Part shown: positions 8,066-16,450 of the stretch, one piece after another
Position numbering within the stretch: the stretch's first letter is position 1
Layout: every line of letters starts with the position of its first letter
DNA from: Mitsuaria chitosanitabida ATCC BAA-476 = NBRC 102408
Lineage (GTDB): Bacteria; Pseudomonadota; Gammaproteobacteria; Burkholderiales; Burkholderiaceae_C
NCBI RefSeq assembly: GCF_001598255.1
Contig: NZ_BCYP01000013.1
Location: 1-64,000, forward strand
DNA length: 64,000 bases
Reading direction: 5' to 3'
The notes under the pieces: generated by a model
Databases searched by the model: none
Told to the model about the DNA's origin: nothing
What the model saw: only the letters and a program-made list of their open reading frames with translations
Program-made: the position numbers and the translations under genes

Positions 8066-10351
8066 TCAGGCCTCGGTCGGCAGGCCCATCGCGCGGCGCA
8101 GGCCGTCGAGGATCTGCGACGGCGACGCGGGCTTGCGCAGCACGATGAACGAGGACTCCGCGGTGAGCGCGGCGCTGTAGCCGCTGATCAGCACCACCGG
8201 CAGGCCGGGCCGGCGCTTGCGCAGCTCCCGTGCCAGCGCCTGGCCGTCCATGGAGCCCGGCATCACCACGTCCGACAGCACCACGTCGATCGCCGCGCCG
8301 GCGCCGAACTGCTGCAGGGCCTCGTCGGCGTCGCGCGCGCTCAGCACCTGGCAGGAGAAGCTGCGCAACAGGCTGGCGGTGACCCGCGCCAGCTCCTCGT
8401 TGTCCTCGACCAGCAGCACCCGCACGCCCGACAGGCTGCCCGCCATCGACGCCACGCCGCTCGCGCCGGCCGGCATCGCCTCGCGCGGCGCGGGCGCGCT
8501 GGTCTGCGAGGGCAGCAGCAGCGTCACCGTGGTGCCCGCGCCGGGCTGGCTGGCGATCTTGGCCGTGCCGCCGGCCTGCACGCAGAAGCCCAGCACCTGG
8601 CTGAGGCCCAGGCCCGTGCCCTTGCCGACGGCCTTGGTGGTGAAGAAGGGCTCGAACACGCGTGCCAGCACGTCCTCGGGGATGCCCGGGCCGCGGTCGG
8701 TGAAGCTGATGGCGACGTACTCGCCCGGCGCCAGGTCGTCCACGTCCCAGGACTCGGCCCGGCGCGCGTCCAGCGTGATCTCGCCCATGCCGTCGGTCGC
8801 GTCGCGCGCGTTCAGCGCGATGTTGATCAGCGACAGTTCCAGCTCCGAGGGGTCCACGCGCACGTTGGGCAGCTCCGGCGCGATGGTCACCGTCAGCTGC
8901 ATGCGCTTGCCCAGCACGGTGGTCAGCAGCTCCTTGGCCTCGCCCAAGGTCGAGCGCAGGTCCACCAGCTGCGGATGCACCGGCTGGCGGCCGGCCACCC
9001 GCAGCAGGTGCTGCGTCATGCGGCTGCCCACCTCGACCGACCGGATGATCGCGCCCAGCGGCATCTGCAGCGACTCCGCGGCGGGGCTGCGCTGGATCAG
9101 GTGGGCGCTGTTGCTGATCACGCCCAGCAGGTTGTTGAAGTCGTGCGCCACGCCGCCGGTCAGGCGGCCCAGCGCGGCCGTGCGCTGCGAGCGCGAGCTG
9201 AGCTGCTCCGCCTCGCGCGTGCGGTCGACGGCTTCGTTGACGCGCTCCTCGAGCTCGGCGCGTCCTTGGCGGATCGCGACGCTGGCGTCCTCCAGCGCCA
9301 GGGCCACCTCGTCGCACTCGACCATGCCGGTGGGGGGCGCCTGCACGGGCTCGCCCGCGCGCAGCTTGGTGGCGATCGCGTGCAGCGCGTGGATGGGCTC
9401 GGAGATGCGGCGACTGATCCACACCGCGCCGATCAGGCCCGTCAGCACCAGCAGCAGCGCGCCCACCGCGATCGGCTGCAGCGGCGCCACGCGTCCGCCC
9501 AGCAGGGATTGGCGCGGCACCGCAGTGATCACGGTCCACCCCTGCGGCGACTTGGCGAAGTAGCCCGTCACCGGCTGGCCGTCGAGGTTCACGGAGTCGA
9601 AGACGGCCTCCTCGTGCGACTTCATCAACTGGAGCAGGTCGGTGGTCCCGGGCCGGCCGGCGAAGCTGATGCCGCCGGGATGCCGCGCGACGATGGTCCC
9701 GCGGCTGTCCATGATGGTGGCGGTCCAGTCCGGGGGCAGGCCTTGCGCGTCGATGATCTGCTGCAGCTCCTGCGGCAGCAGCGTCACGGCCATGTTGAAC
9801 CAGACATGGCCGCCACGCTCGATCGGTTGGACCACGGTGGCGCGCAGCTGGCCGGTGGCCGGGTCCGGCAGCAGCGGACCGACGACGGGCTGCTCCAGCA
9901 GCGGCAGTCCTTCCTTGACGGTGGCGTGGCCCGCCGGCGTGGGTGGGGGCTCGGGGGGCGCGGTCGGGGCGCTGGCGGCATCGGCGCGGCGGCCCGGGGC
10001 CAGCCGGGTGCTGAACAGGGTGCGGTCGGGGGCGTTCAGCTCGACCCAGCCGGACAGGCCCTGCATCGCGCGGCGGGACTGCAGTTCCAGCATCGCCAGA
10101 TCGTCGGCCGGGATCTGCGGCGCGTTGTCCAGGATCTGCGACAGCGACAGCACCCGCGCGATGCCGGCGCGGCGCGCCAGCTCCTTGTCGACCACCATGG
10201 ACAGCGCGCGCGTGTTGTCGCGCATGTGGCGCACCAGCGCGTCCTTCTCGTCGGTCCAGGTCTGCCAGCTGACCCACAGCGCGGCGATGACGCCGGGCAG
10301 CATCACGGCCAGGACCAGGAGGAGCAGACGGGAGCGGATCGGCAGGGGCAT
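8066..10351 (-). CDS. Membrane hybrid histidine kinase with periplasmic sensor
   Basis: This 761-residue protein has a first membrane helix at about residues 8-30, a large periplasmic double-Cache-like sensor (40-300), a second helix near 305-325 and a HAMP-like linker. A coiled coil leads to a dimerisation/phosphoacceptor domain with His403 (GGVAHDFNNLLG, HWE/NtrB-like FNN type). Next come a HATPase domain with a complete N-box (NIALNARDA), DRGPGIPE and GTGLGLSQV, and a C-terminal receiver with Asp694 (LSDVVMPG). An alternative TTG start at 10438 would overlap the permease stop. The ATG at 10351 gives a natural signal anchor. It is co-oriented with the permease gene 83 bases upstream and close in architecture to the kinase at 47152-49434. 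Confidence 0.92.
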   Translation of the reverse strand: MPLPIRSRLLLLVLAVMLPGVIAALWVSWQTWTDEKDALVRHMRDNTRALSMVVDKELARRAGIARVLSLSQILDNAPQIPADDLAMLELQSRRAMQGLSGWVELNAPDRTLFSTRLAPGRRADAASAPTAPPEPPPTPAGHATVKEGLPLLEQPVVGPLLPDPATGQLRATVVQPIERGGHVWFNMAVTLLPQELQQIIDAQGLPPDWTATIMDSRGTIVARHPGGISFAGRPGTTDLLQLMKSHEEAVFDSVNLDGQPVTGYFAKSPQGWTVITAVPRQSLLGGRVAPLQPIAVGALLLVLTGLIGAVWISRRISEPIHALHAIATKLRAGEPVQAPPTGMVECDEVALALEDASVAIRQGRAELEERVNEAVDRTREAEQLSSRSQRTAALGRLTGGVAHDFNNLLGVISNSAHLIQRSPAAESLQMPLGAIIRSVEVGSRMTQHLLRVAGRQPVHPQLVDLRSTLGEAKELLTTVLGKRMQLTVTIAPELPNVRVDPSELELSLINIALNARDATDGMGEITLDARRAESWDVDDLAPGEYVAISFTDRGPGIPEDVLARVFEPFFTTKAVGKGTGLGLSQVLGFCVQAGGTAKIASQPGAGTTVTLLLPSQTSAPAPREAMPAGASGVASMAGSLSGVRVLLVEDNEELARVTASLLRSFSCQVLSARDADEALQQFGAGAAIDVVLSDVVMPGSMDGQALARELRKRRPGLPVVLISGYSAALTAESSFIVLRKPASPSQILDGLRRAMGLPTEA

Positions 10352-10434
10352 GGGCGCTTCGGGTGGATGGACGCGCCAGCGGGGCCAGGCGGCGCCCGCG
10401 TCGCGTCGAGGCGGCAGATTATGGGTGGTGCTGT

Positions 10435-11547
10435 TCAACGACGTTCCCTTCGCGGCGCCGCTTCACGCAACAGGGTGGCCAGCGGCGGGCAGGGCCGGTC
10501 GCTGCCACGCAGGTAGAGCGCCACCGGGCGCATGCGGCGGTTGCGCTGGCTGAAGCTGCGCAGGCAGATCAGCAGCGGCACGGCCAGCACCGCGCCGGCC
10601 ACGCCCCAGAGCCATCCCCAGAACATCACCGACAACAGCACCGACAGCGGATTCATCGACAGCCGCTTCCCCACCACCAGCGGGGTCACGACGTTGGCCT
10701 CCAGGCCGTGGAGGCACAGGTAGGCGGCGACCGGCGCCAGCAGCGCGCCCAGGCCGCCGTCGCCCGGCGACGTGGCCACCGACGCCGCCAGCAGCAGGCC
10801 GGCCATGATCAGCGGGCCCAGGTAGGGGATGAAGTTCAGCAGCACGGCCAGCGCGCCCCACAGGCCGGGGTTGGGCAGGTCCAGCAGCCACATCGCGCCG
10901 GCGACGACGCCGCCCACCACCAGGTTGATGGCGGTCACCGACACCATGTAGCGCGAGATGTCGCGCTGCGCCGCGCGCAAGCCGCTGAGCACCGAGCAGC
11001 GCAATCGGGGCCGGTGCGGCAGCAGCTCGATGCAGCGCGACAGCACCCAGTGCTCGGAGGCGAGCAGGAAGTACAGCAGGATGGTGGTCGCCGCGGCCGA
11101 GACCATCAGCCGCAGGCCGCCGCCGACCAGCTGCGCGGTCAGGGCCACGCCTTCGCTGGCCAGGCGCTCGCGCAGCGGGTCGGCCGGCGGCGGCGCGGCC
11201 CGACTCGCGCGGCGCTCCGTGGGCGGGCCGAAGCCGGGGATGGACGCGCGCCAGCGGTCGACGCGGTTCAGCCCCTGCGACAGGGCCTGCGGGGCGCGCT
11301 CCCACCACTGCGCGGCGGGCTCGGCCAGCAGCGCCGCCGCGAGCACCGTGCAGCCGACGACGGTGGTGACCAGCATCGCCGCGCTGACGGCCTCGGGCAC
11401 ACCGTGGTGGCGCATGGTCCGCACGGCCGGCGCCAGCACGAAGGTCAGGATCAGCGCGACCAGCACCGGCAGCACGATGGCGCTGGCTTCCTTGAGCAGG
11501 AAGATCAGCGCGATCAACAGCAGGCCGCGCGTCGCCCAGCGGCGCAT
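10435..11547 (-). CDS. AI-2E family (PerM/UPF0118) membrane permease
   Basis: This ~370-residue polytopic protein is of the AI-2E transporter/PerM family. Helices cluster near the N-terminus (LLLIALIFLLKEASAIVLPVLVALILTFVLAP). A long periplasmic or cytosolic insert (residues 95-160) is rich in Arg/Pro. The family region follows (LPNPGLWGALAVLLNFIPYLGP, then LHGLEANVVTPLVVGKRLSMNPLSVLLSVMFWGWLWG). The substrate is not predictable; some family members are Na+/H+ antiporters rather than signal exporters. The start is ambiguous: ATG at 11547 or TTG at 11577, neither with a strong ribosome site. The downstream hybrid kinase may be co-transcribed. Confidence 0.88.
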   Translation of the reverse strand: MRRWATRGLLLIALIFLLKEASAIVLPVLVALILTFVLAPAVRTMRHHGVPEAVSAAMLVTTVVGCTVLAAALLAEPAAQWWERAPQALSQGLNRVDRWRASIPGFGPPTERRASRAAPPPADPLRERLASEGVALTAQLVGGGLRLMVSAAATTILLYFLLASEHWVLSRCIELLPHRPRLRCSVLSGLRAAQRDISRYMVSVTAINLVVGGVVAGAMWLLDLPNPGLWGALAVLLNFIPYLGPLIMAGLLLAASVATSPGDGGLGALLAPVAAYLCLHGLEANVVTPLVVGKRLSMNPLSVLLSVMFWGWLWGVAGAVLAVPLLICLRSFSQRNRRMRPVALYLRGSDRPCPPLATLLREAAPRRERR

Positions 11548-11619
11548 CGAGGACGGGGGCAGGGCGACGTCGCGCAAGATGTAAGGAAGGGTCGGGGAAG
11601 GGGGGATCCAGCCCCTCGA

Positions 11620-11635
11620 AGCAAGGCCCGGGCCA
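11620..11635 (-). promoter_or_regulatory. Sigma-54 promoter of permease/kinase operon
   Basis: On the minus strand, TGGCCCG-GGCC-TTGCT keeps the -26 T, GGC and the full TTGCT block. GG is at 11633-11634 and GC at 11621-11622. The inferred start near 11609 is 62 bases ahead of the ATG at 11547. Confidence 0.65.
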
Positions 11636-11914
11636 GCCCCTGCGAGCCGAACGGGTACGCGGAGTTACGCGCGCGGGTCGCTCGCCCGCGTCCGAACGGA
11701 CCACGCCGGCTGGCAAAAAGTGCCGAAAAGCTTGCCGCGCCGGAGGGCTCCGGCGGCGCCCGCCGCGAGGGCGGCATGGCCGTGGCGCGCGCGACGGAAA
11801 TTCTTGGTCGCGACCCTGCGATCACCGGCAGGGCCCATGCCTGTTGACTTTGCGGGGATCGGGCGGGCACGACGGATGGCGCGCGGCCCGCGATGTGAAA
11901 CCGCCGGACGGTGT

Positions 11915-11930
11915 CGGCATGGGTCTTGCG
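11915..11930 (+). promoter_or_regulatory. Possible sigma-54 promoter upstream of rpoN
   Basis: CGGCATG-GGTC-TTGCG has GG 11916-11917 and GC 11928-11929. It lies about 125 bases before the rpoN start, farther than the other sites, and the last base deviates. It would imply autoregulation. The remaining ~500 bases between permease and rpoN show no supported gene. Confidence 0.45.
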
Positions 11931-12054
11931 TTGAGAGGGCATCGCGCCGGTTCGCCGGCACGGCCTACCAGCGGCAAGGGCACGCGGCGTGCGCCCGAAC
12001 CCGATGTCGTTGCGGGCCGTTTCATTTGACCCGAACGGATTCAGGAGTTTCACA

Positions 12055-13467
12055 GTGGGAGCCATGGAACTACGGCACGAGCACAGGCAGTCGCAGACGC
12101 TGTCGCCTCGCCTCCAGCACGCCGTGCGGCTGCTGCAGATGTCCTCGCTGGACTTTTCGACGATGGTCACCGACATGCTGGGGCGCAACCCCTTCCTCGA
12201 GGTGACCGAGGCGTCCGATGACGCTTCGCCGCTGGAATCCGATGTCGCGGTGGCCCCGGCCCCGGTGATGTCGGAAGCGCCCGAGCCTCTGCCCGACGAT
12301 CGCGAGATCTGGCGCGCGGAGACCTCCGGCTCGATCCGCCGCGCGGATGACGGCGAGCTCAGCGCCCTGGAGATGACCGCCGCGCAGACCTGCCTGCGCG
12401 AGCATCTGCGCAGCCAGCTCAACGTGCTGCGCCTGTCGCCGCGCGACCTGCTGCTGGCCACCATCGTGGCCGAGTCGGTCGACGACGACGGCTACCTGCG
12501 CAGCTCGCTGGAAGAGTTGGCCGCGGTCGCCCAGATGCAGCCGCCGGTGGCGCTGGAGGAGATGCAGATCGCCCTCAAGCGCGTGCAGGCCCTGGATCCG
12601 CTGGGCGTCGGCGCCCGCAGCGTGGCCGAATGCCTGCTGCTGCAGCTGCCCAAGATCGAGGACACGCGCAGCCGCCTGCTCGCCGAGCGCGTCATCACCC
12701 AACATCTGAACCTGCTGGCCTCCCGCGACGTGCCGTCGCTGGCGCAACTGCTGGACGTGAGCGTGGCGGAGGCCGAGGCCGTCTGCCTGAAGCTGCGCCG
12801 CTTCGACCCGCGCCCGGGCTGGCGCTACGAGACCACGCAGGCGGCGTACATCGTGCCGGACGTGCTGACGACCAAGGTGCGCGGCCAGTGGCGCGTGCAG
12901 CTGAATCCGGCCGTCATCCCCAAGGTGCGGATGAACCAGGTCTATGCGGAGCTGTTCCAGCGCCATCGCCAGCAGGGGCATGCCGAGATGGCCAACCACC
13001 TGCAGGAAGCGCGCTGGACCATGCGCAACATCGAGCAGCGCTTCTCGACGATCCTGGACGTGGCCAACGCGATCGTGAAGCGTCAGCGCCACTTCCTGGA
13101 GTTCGGCGCGATGGCGATGAAGCCGCTGGGGCTGAAGGAGATTGCCGATGAATGCGGCATCCACGAGTCCACGGTCTCGCGCGTGACCAACAACAAGTAC
13201 CTGGCGACGCCGACTGGCGTGTACGAGCTGAAGTACTTCTTCTCGCGCGCGATCGTGAGTAGCAACGGCAGCGCGTGCTCGGGCACGGCGATCCGCGGGC
13301 TGATCAAGGACATCATCGAGGCCGAGCGACCCGAGAACCCGCTGTCCGACGCCGAGATCACCCGCCAGCTGGCCCGCCAGGGTCTGGTGGTGGCGCGTCG
13401 CACGGTGACCAAGTACCGCCAGATGCTGCGCATCGACGCGGTGGAGCGCCGCCGGCAGCACAGCTGA
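12055..13467 (+). CDS. rpoN: RNA polymerase sigma-54 factor RpoN
   Basis: This sigma-54 factor has about 470 residues. Region I is the glutamine/leucine-rich activator-responsive segment (LSPRLQHAVRLLQMSSLDF). An acidic region II follows (residues ~55-100), then the core-binding domain and the helix-turn-helix (GIHESTVSRVTNNKY). The RpoN box ARRTVTKYR near the C-terminus reads the -24 element. GTG at 12055 is favoured because AGGAG (12042-12046) is 8 bases upstream; ATG at 12064 is the alternative. The usual beta-proteobacterial neighbours lptB, hpf and ptsN are absent, so this may be a second, specialised rpoN; that is inference. A terminator hairpin follows at 13499. Confidence 0.95.
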   Translation: MGAMELRHEHRQSQTLSPRLQHAVRLLQMSSLDFSTMVTDMLGRNPFLEVTEASDDASPLESDVAVAPAPVMSEAPEPLPDDREIWRAETSGSIRRADDGELSALEMTAAQTCLREHLRSQLNVLRLSPRDLLLATIVAESVDDDGYLRSSLEELAAVAQMQPPVALEEMQIALKRVQALDPLGVGARSVAECLLLQLPKIEDTRSRLLAERVITQHLNLLASRDVPSLAQLLDVSVAEAEAVCLKLRRFDPRPGWRYETTQAAYIVPDVLTTKVRGQWRVQLNPAVIPKVRMNQVYAELFQRHRQQGHAEMANHLQEARWTMRNIEQRFSTILDVANAIVKRQRHFLEFGAMAMKPLGLKEIADECGIHESTVSRVTNNKYLATPTGVYELKYFFSRAIVSSNGSACSGTAIRGLIKDIIEAERPENPLSDAEITRQLARQGLVVARRTVTKYRQMLRIDAVERRRQHS

Positions 13468-13498
13468 TCCCGCATTCCGAGGCGCGATGGAGACAAGG

Positions 13499-13523
13499 AT
13501 GGGGCCCCATGAGGCCCCATTTT
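13499..13523 (+). terminator. Rho-independent terminator after rpoN
   Basis: The perfect 8-bp stem ATGGGGCC (13499-13506) pairs with GGCCCCAT (13513-13520) around a 6-base loop. It is followed by TTTT and lies 32 bases after the rpoN stop. Confidence 0.75.
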
Positions 13524-13607
13524 CATGGGCAGGTCACCACGGCCGGCCGATCACGGGTCGTCATCCTCGAGCGCCCACGTGCTCACGCTGCCATATGGTC
13601 GTATGGT

Positions 13608-13741
13608 CATGCGGCCATGCGGCCATGCAGCCATGCAGCCATGCAGCCGTGCGGCCGTGCGGCCGTGCGGCCATGCAGCCATGCAGCCGTGCGGCCTGAG
13701 GCCTGAGGCCATGCGTTCATGCGTTCATGCGGTCATGCGCG
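13608..13741. repeat. 8-base tandem repeat array (CATGCGGC type)
   Basis: Eleven contiguous 8-base units occupy 13608-13695 with consensus C[A/G]TGC[A/G]GC (variants CATGCGGC, CATGCAGC, CGTGCGGC). After a 14-base interruption, four diverged units follow to 13741 (CATGCGTT twice, CATGCGGT, CATGCGCG). The array lies between the rpoN terminator and the convergent gene and ends right at its stop codon. Unit variants are clustered, as expected from recent local duplication. Confidence 0.88.
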
Positions 13742-13742
13742 C

Positions 13743-14189
13743 TCAGCGCTTGTCGTCGGGCCGCTTGCCCGGGCGGCGAGTGCCGCCTTCGTCGCTGCCG
13801 CTCGTGGTCGTCCCCGCGGTGGCGCCGGCCTCCTTGAGCACCCGATCGCGTCGCTCGGCGTCGAGCCCGGGCGTCGCGCGCAGATCGGTGTCGACCTGGC
13901 CACGCTGGAGATCCTCGTGAGCTTGGCCCATGACCGCGTGCTGCTGCTCGCCGGCGGCGCCGGTGCCCATGCCGCCGGTGGAGTCGCCGCCGGTGCTCTG
14001 ATCGCGTTCGTGCGGCAACTGCGCGTCGTGGTCCGATCCCGTCGGCGAGGGCTCCTCGAGATCGCCGGGCGCGACGGGCGCCTTGTCGAGCAGACGGCGC
14101 GGCGCGGCGGCGCCGGTCTCGGCGCATGTCTGGTCGTCGCGCGGTCGGCCGGGACGGGCGTCGGGCGGGGGGCGGCGATCGGTGGCCAT
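13743..14189 (-). CDS. Hydrophilic, probably disordered hypothetical protein
   Basis: This 148-residue protein has no recognised domain. The start ATG at 14189 follows AGGAG. The composition is dominated by Asp, Gly, Arg, Pro, Thr and Gln, with no hydrophobic segment and little predicted order except a possible helix near residues 85-115 (QQHAVMGQAHEDLQRGQVD). It resembles, in style, the small acidic protein encoded at 40862. Desiccation or stress-related disordered proteins have such compositions, but no specific family can be claimed. It has its own sigma-54-like promoter, back to back with that of the MscS gene. The 8-base repeat array abuts its 3' end. Confidence 0.7.
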   Translation of the reverse strand: MATDRRPPPDARPGRPRDDQTCAETGAAAPRRLLDKAPVAPGDLEEPSPTGSDHDAQLPHERDQSTGGDSTGGMGTGAAGEQQHAVMGQAHEDLQRGQVDTDLRATPGLDAERRDRVLKEAGATAGTTTSGSDEGGTRRPGKRPDDKR

Positions 14190-14223
14190 GGGGCACTCCT
14201 GTTCGTTCTGATGCTCTGAACTC

Positions 14224-14239
14224 GGCAATCGGGTGTCCC
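14224..14239 (-). promoter_or_regulatory. Sigma-54-like promoter
   Basis: On the minus strand, GGGACAC-CCGA-TTGCC has GG (14237-14238) and GC (14225-14226) correctly spaced with a full TTGC, but the -24 block is imperfect. The inferred start near 14213 is 24 bases before the ATG at 14189. Confidence 0.5.
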
Positions 14240-14253
14240 ACCGACCGCCGTGC

Positions 14254-14269
14254 CGGAACGGGACTTGCC
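14254..14269 (+). promoter_or_regulatory. Sigma-54 promoter of mechanosensitive-channel gene
   Basis: CGGAACG-GGAC-TTGCC has GG 14255-14256 and GC 14267-14268. The inferred start near 14280 falls almost on the ATG at 14282. Either the message is nearly leaderless, or translation begins at a downstream codon such as GTG 14306. Confidence 0.55.
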
Positions 14270-14281
14270 CGACCGGCGCCC

Positions 14282-15538
14282 ATGAGCATCGCCATTCCTG
14301 GCGGCGTGGCCAGCGCCGCCCACGCCGCGAGCACCGCCCACGCCGCGAGCGCGGCCACTGCAACCAGCGCCGCCAGCGCGGCCGCGGCCGCAAGTGCGGC
14401 GGGCGGCGTCACGCCCGCCATCGCCTGGCGGTCCCGGCTCCTGCTGCTCGACGCGGACCTGGTGATCTGGGGTCAGCTCTTGCTCGGCGCGGTGGTGATC
14501 GTCGCGGGCGCGCTGCTGCTGCACGCGATCCTGCGGCCGATCGCGCTGCGGCTGACACGCTTCTCGGTACCGCTGACCGCCGTGGTCCAGCGCTGTCTGA
14601 GCCCCACGCGCTGGGCGATGCCCATCGTCGGCTTGCTCATCGCGGCGCAGGGCGTGCCCGACACGGTCGCCGGCATCGACGGCGCGCAACACCTGCTGGG
14701 CGTGCTGACGCTGGTCGCGTTGGCGGCCGTCGGAATCGGCGCGATCACCGGCGTGGCCAACGGCGTGGCGCTGATGCACCCGGCCGACGTCGAGGACAAC
14801 CTCGCGGCCCGCCGCATCCAGACCCAGACCAAGGTGCTGGCGCGCATCGCCAAGGGCGCGGTGATGCTGACGGCGCTGGCCTTCATCCTCATGACCTTCC
14901 CGCGGGCGCGTCAGGTCGGCGCGAGCCTGCTGGCCTCGGCAGGCATCGCCGGCCTGGTCTTCGGCCTCGCGGCACGCTCGGTCTTCGGCAACCTGCTCGC
15001 GGGCCTGCAGATCGCGATGGCGCAGCCGATCCGCCTCGACGACGTGCTCATCATCCAGGGCGAGTGGGGGCGGGTGGAGGAGATCACCTCGACCTATGTG
15101 GTACTCAAGATCTGGGACGAACGTCGGCTCGTGATCCCGCTGCAGTGGTTCATCGAGAACCCGTTCCAGAACTGGACACGCACCAGCGCGAGCATCCTCG
15201 GCACAGTGATGCTGTGGGTGGACTTCACGCTGCCCGTGCAGGAACTGCGTGACAAGGCGTTGACCATGTGCAAGGGGTCGACCCATTGGGACGGGCGGGT
15301 CTGCGGCGTGCAGGTCGTGGAGACCACCGAGCGCACGATGCAGATCCGCGTGCTGGTCAGCGCGAAGGACTCGGGCAAGGCCTTCGACCTGCGGTGCGAG
15401 TTGCGCGAGGGGCTGATCGCGTGGCTGCAGAAGACGCATCCGCAGTCGTTGCCGCGGGTCAGGGCCTTGGTCGAGGACATCGCTGCTCCGGCGGCACCCG
15501 TGTTGAAGCCCTCATTGCCGCCGTCGCCGGCGCCTTGA
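14282..15538 (+). CDS. MscS-family mechanosensitive channel
   Basis: This 418-residue small-conductance mechanosensitive channel homologue begins with an Ala/Ser/Thr-rich stretch (residues 10-45). Four membrane helices follow; the pore helix is ASLLASAGIAGLVFGLAARSVFGNLLAGLQIAMAQPIRLDD-like at about residues 213-255, with the typical Gly/Ala packing. The soluble beta domain is next (VEEITSTYVVLKIWDERRLVIPLQWF and NWTRT) and then the C-terminal alpha/beta domain. Such channels release solutes on hypo-osmotic shock, which suits a neighbourhood making the osmolyte trehalose. The start codon is uncertain: no good ribosome site precedes 14282, and the predicted transcription start is at ~14280. 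Confidence 0.9.
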   Translation: MSIAIPGGVASAAHAASTAHAASAATATSAASAAAAASAAGGVTPAIAWRSRLLLLDADLVIWGQLLLGAVVIVAGALLLHAILRPIALRLTRFSVPLTAVVQRCLSPTRWAMPIVGLLIAAQGVPDTVAGIDGAQHLLGVLTLVALAAVGIGAITGVANGVALMHPADVEDNLAARRIQTQTKVLARIAKGAVMLTALAFILMTFPRARQVGASLLASAGIAGLVFGLAARSVFGNLLAGLQIAMAQPIRLDDVLIIQGEWGRVEEITSTYVVLKIWDERRLVIPLQWFIENPFQNWTRTSASILGTVMLWVDFTLPVQELRDKALTMCKGSTHWDGRVCGVQVVETTERTMQIRVLVSAKDSGKAFDLRCELREGLIAWLQKTHPQSLPRVRALVEDIAAPAAPVLKPSLPPSPAP

Positions 15539-15580
15539 ACGCTTGTTTGGAGGCTCGGTCCTGCCGCCACCGAGCACCGA

Positions 15581-15682
15581 TCAGGGCGACCGGGTCCCCT
15601 TTTCTCCATCTCCCCCCTTTGCTTGCCTCTCGGCAAGCAAATTCCCTCCTTGAGTTCCGAAAAGGGGACCCGGTCCCCCTGA
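15581..15682. repeat. Nested palindromic element fused into the otsB 3' end
   Basis: An outer 24-base inverted repeat with one mismatch (15581-15604 and 15659-15682, core GACCGGGTCCCCTTTTC) encloses an inner perfect 10-base hairpin (15618-15627 with 15632-15641, loop TCTC). The otsB stop codon and last ~33 codons lie inside it. It also separates the convergent mscS-type gene and could terminate transcription from both sides. The arrangement resembles a small mobile or REP-like palindrome. Confidence 0.85.
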
Positions 15683-16450
15683 TCCCCCTTCACCGAGGAC
15701 CTCCAGCATCAGTCGCAGCACGTCGTCGATCTCGGCCTGCTCGTGGAGGAAATACCGGGCGTGGCTGTGGTCGAGTCGAGGGCCCACGCGCACGGTGACC
15801 CAGTCGTGGCCGACCTGCTCGAAGGCGGGCTCGTCGTTGGTGTCGTCACCGACGAAGAAGCCGGCGTCGGTGCCGTAGCGGGAGGCCAGTCGCAGCAGCG
15901 CGTCACCTTTGTGCGGGGCCCCGGTCACCAGGATGTTGACCACGCGCTTGCCGGGCTCGGCCTCGACGCCCGATGGGAGCTCCTGGAGGAGGACGGCGAT
16001 CGCCTCGCGCGCGATGACGGGATTGGGGGCCAGGCGGTAGTGGATCGCGAGGGAGGCGCCCTTGTCCTCGATGGTGGCGCCGGCCTCGTTCAGCATCGGC
16101 TCGAGGCGGCGCGCGATCTGGCGGAACGCCGCCAGCGTGGTGACGACGCGGGGATCGGGGCCGTCGAACTCGTCCTCGGCGCCATGGTTGCCGACGATGT
16201 GCGTGGGCCTGAAGCCCAGGCGGTGTCGCACGTCCAGCACCTGCCGGCCGCTGACGACCGCCACCGGGACGCGGGTGGTCAAGGTCTCCAGCAGGGCGGC
16301 GGTGGAGGGCGGGATGCGGGCCTCGTCCGGATGCATGACGATGGGCGCGAGCGTGCCGTCGAAGTCGAAGCCCAGCAGCGGCCGCCGCGCCATGAGGCGC
16401 CGCAGCGCGTCGCGGCCCTCGGGGTCGAGCAGGTAGCGGGTGGGCATCAT
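15581..16450 (-). CDS. otsB: Trehalose-6-phosphate phosphatase
   Basis: This 289-residue HAD-superfamily enzyme dephosphorylates trehalose-6-phosphate to trehalose, the second step of the OtsAB pathway. It shows the nucleophile motif DFDGTLAPI (first Asp near residue 29), motif II VVSGR, the cap-domain HGAE/GNHGAEDE region, Lys in the GKRVVNI/HKGDALLRL region, and the acidic motif FVGDDTNDEPAF. Start ATG at 16450 (or 16447) overlaps the otsA stop in an ATGATG/TGA arrangement, implying translational coupling. The native fold ends near LRLMLEVLGEG. The following ~33 residues are read from the nested palindrome and are probably an acquired tail. Confidence 0.93.
   Translation of the reverse strand: MMPTRYLLDPEGRDALRRLMARRPLLGFDFDGTLAPIVMHPDEARIPPSTAALLETLTTRVPVAVVSGRQVLDVRHRLGFRPTHIVGNHGAEDEFDGPDPRVVTTLAAFRQIARRLEPMLNEAGATIEDKGASLAIHYRLAPNPVIAREAIAVLLQELPSGVEAEPGKRVVNILVTGAPHKGDALLRLASRYGTDAGFFVGDDTNDEPAFEQVGHDWVTVRVGPRLDHSHARYFLHEQAEIDDVLRLMLEVLGEGGSGGPGPLFGTQGGNLLAERQAKGGDGEKGTRSP

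Noticed and set aside
13608-13741. Possible CRISPR array
   Set aside because: Units are only 8 bases and contiguous, without unique spacers. It is a simple tandem repeat.
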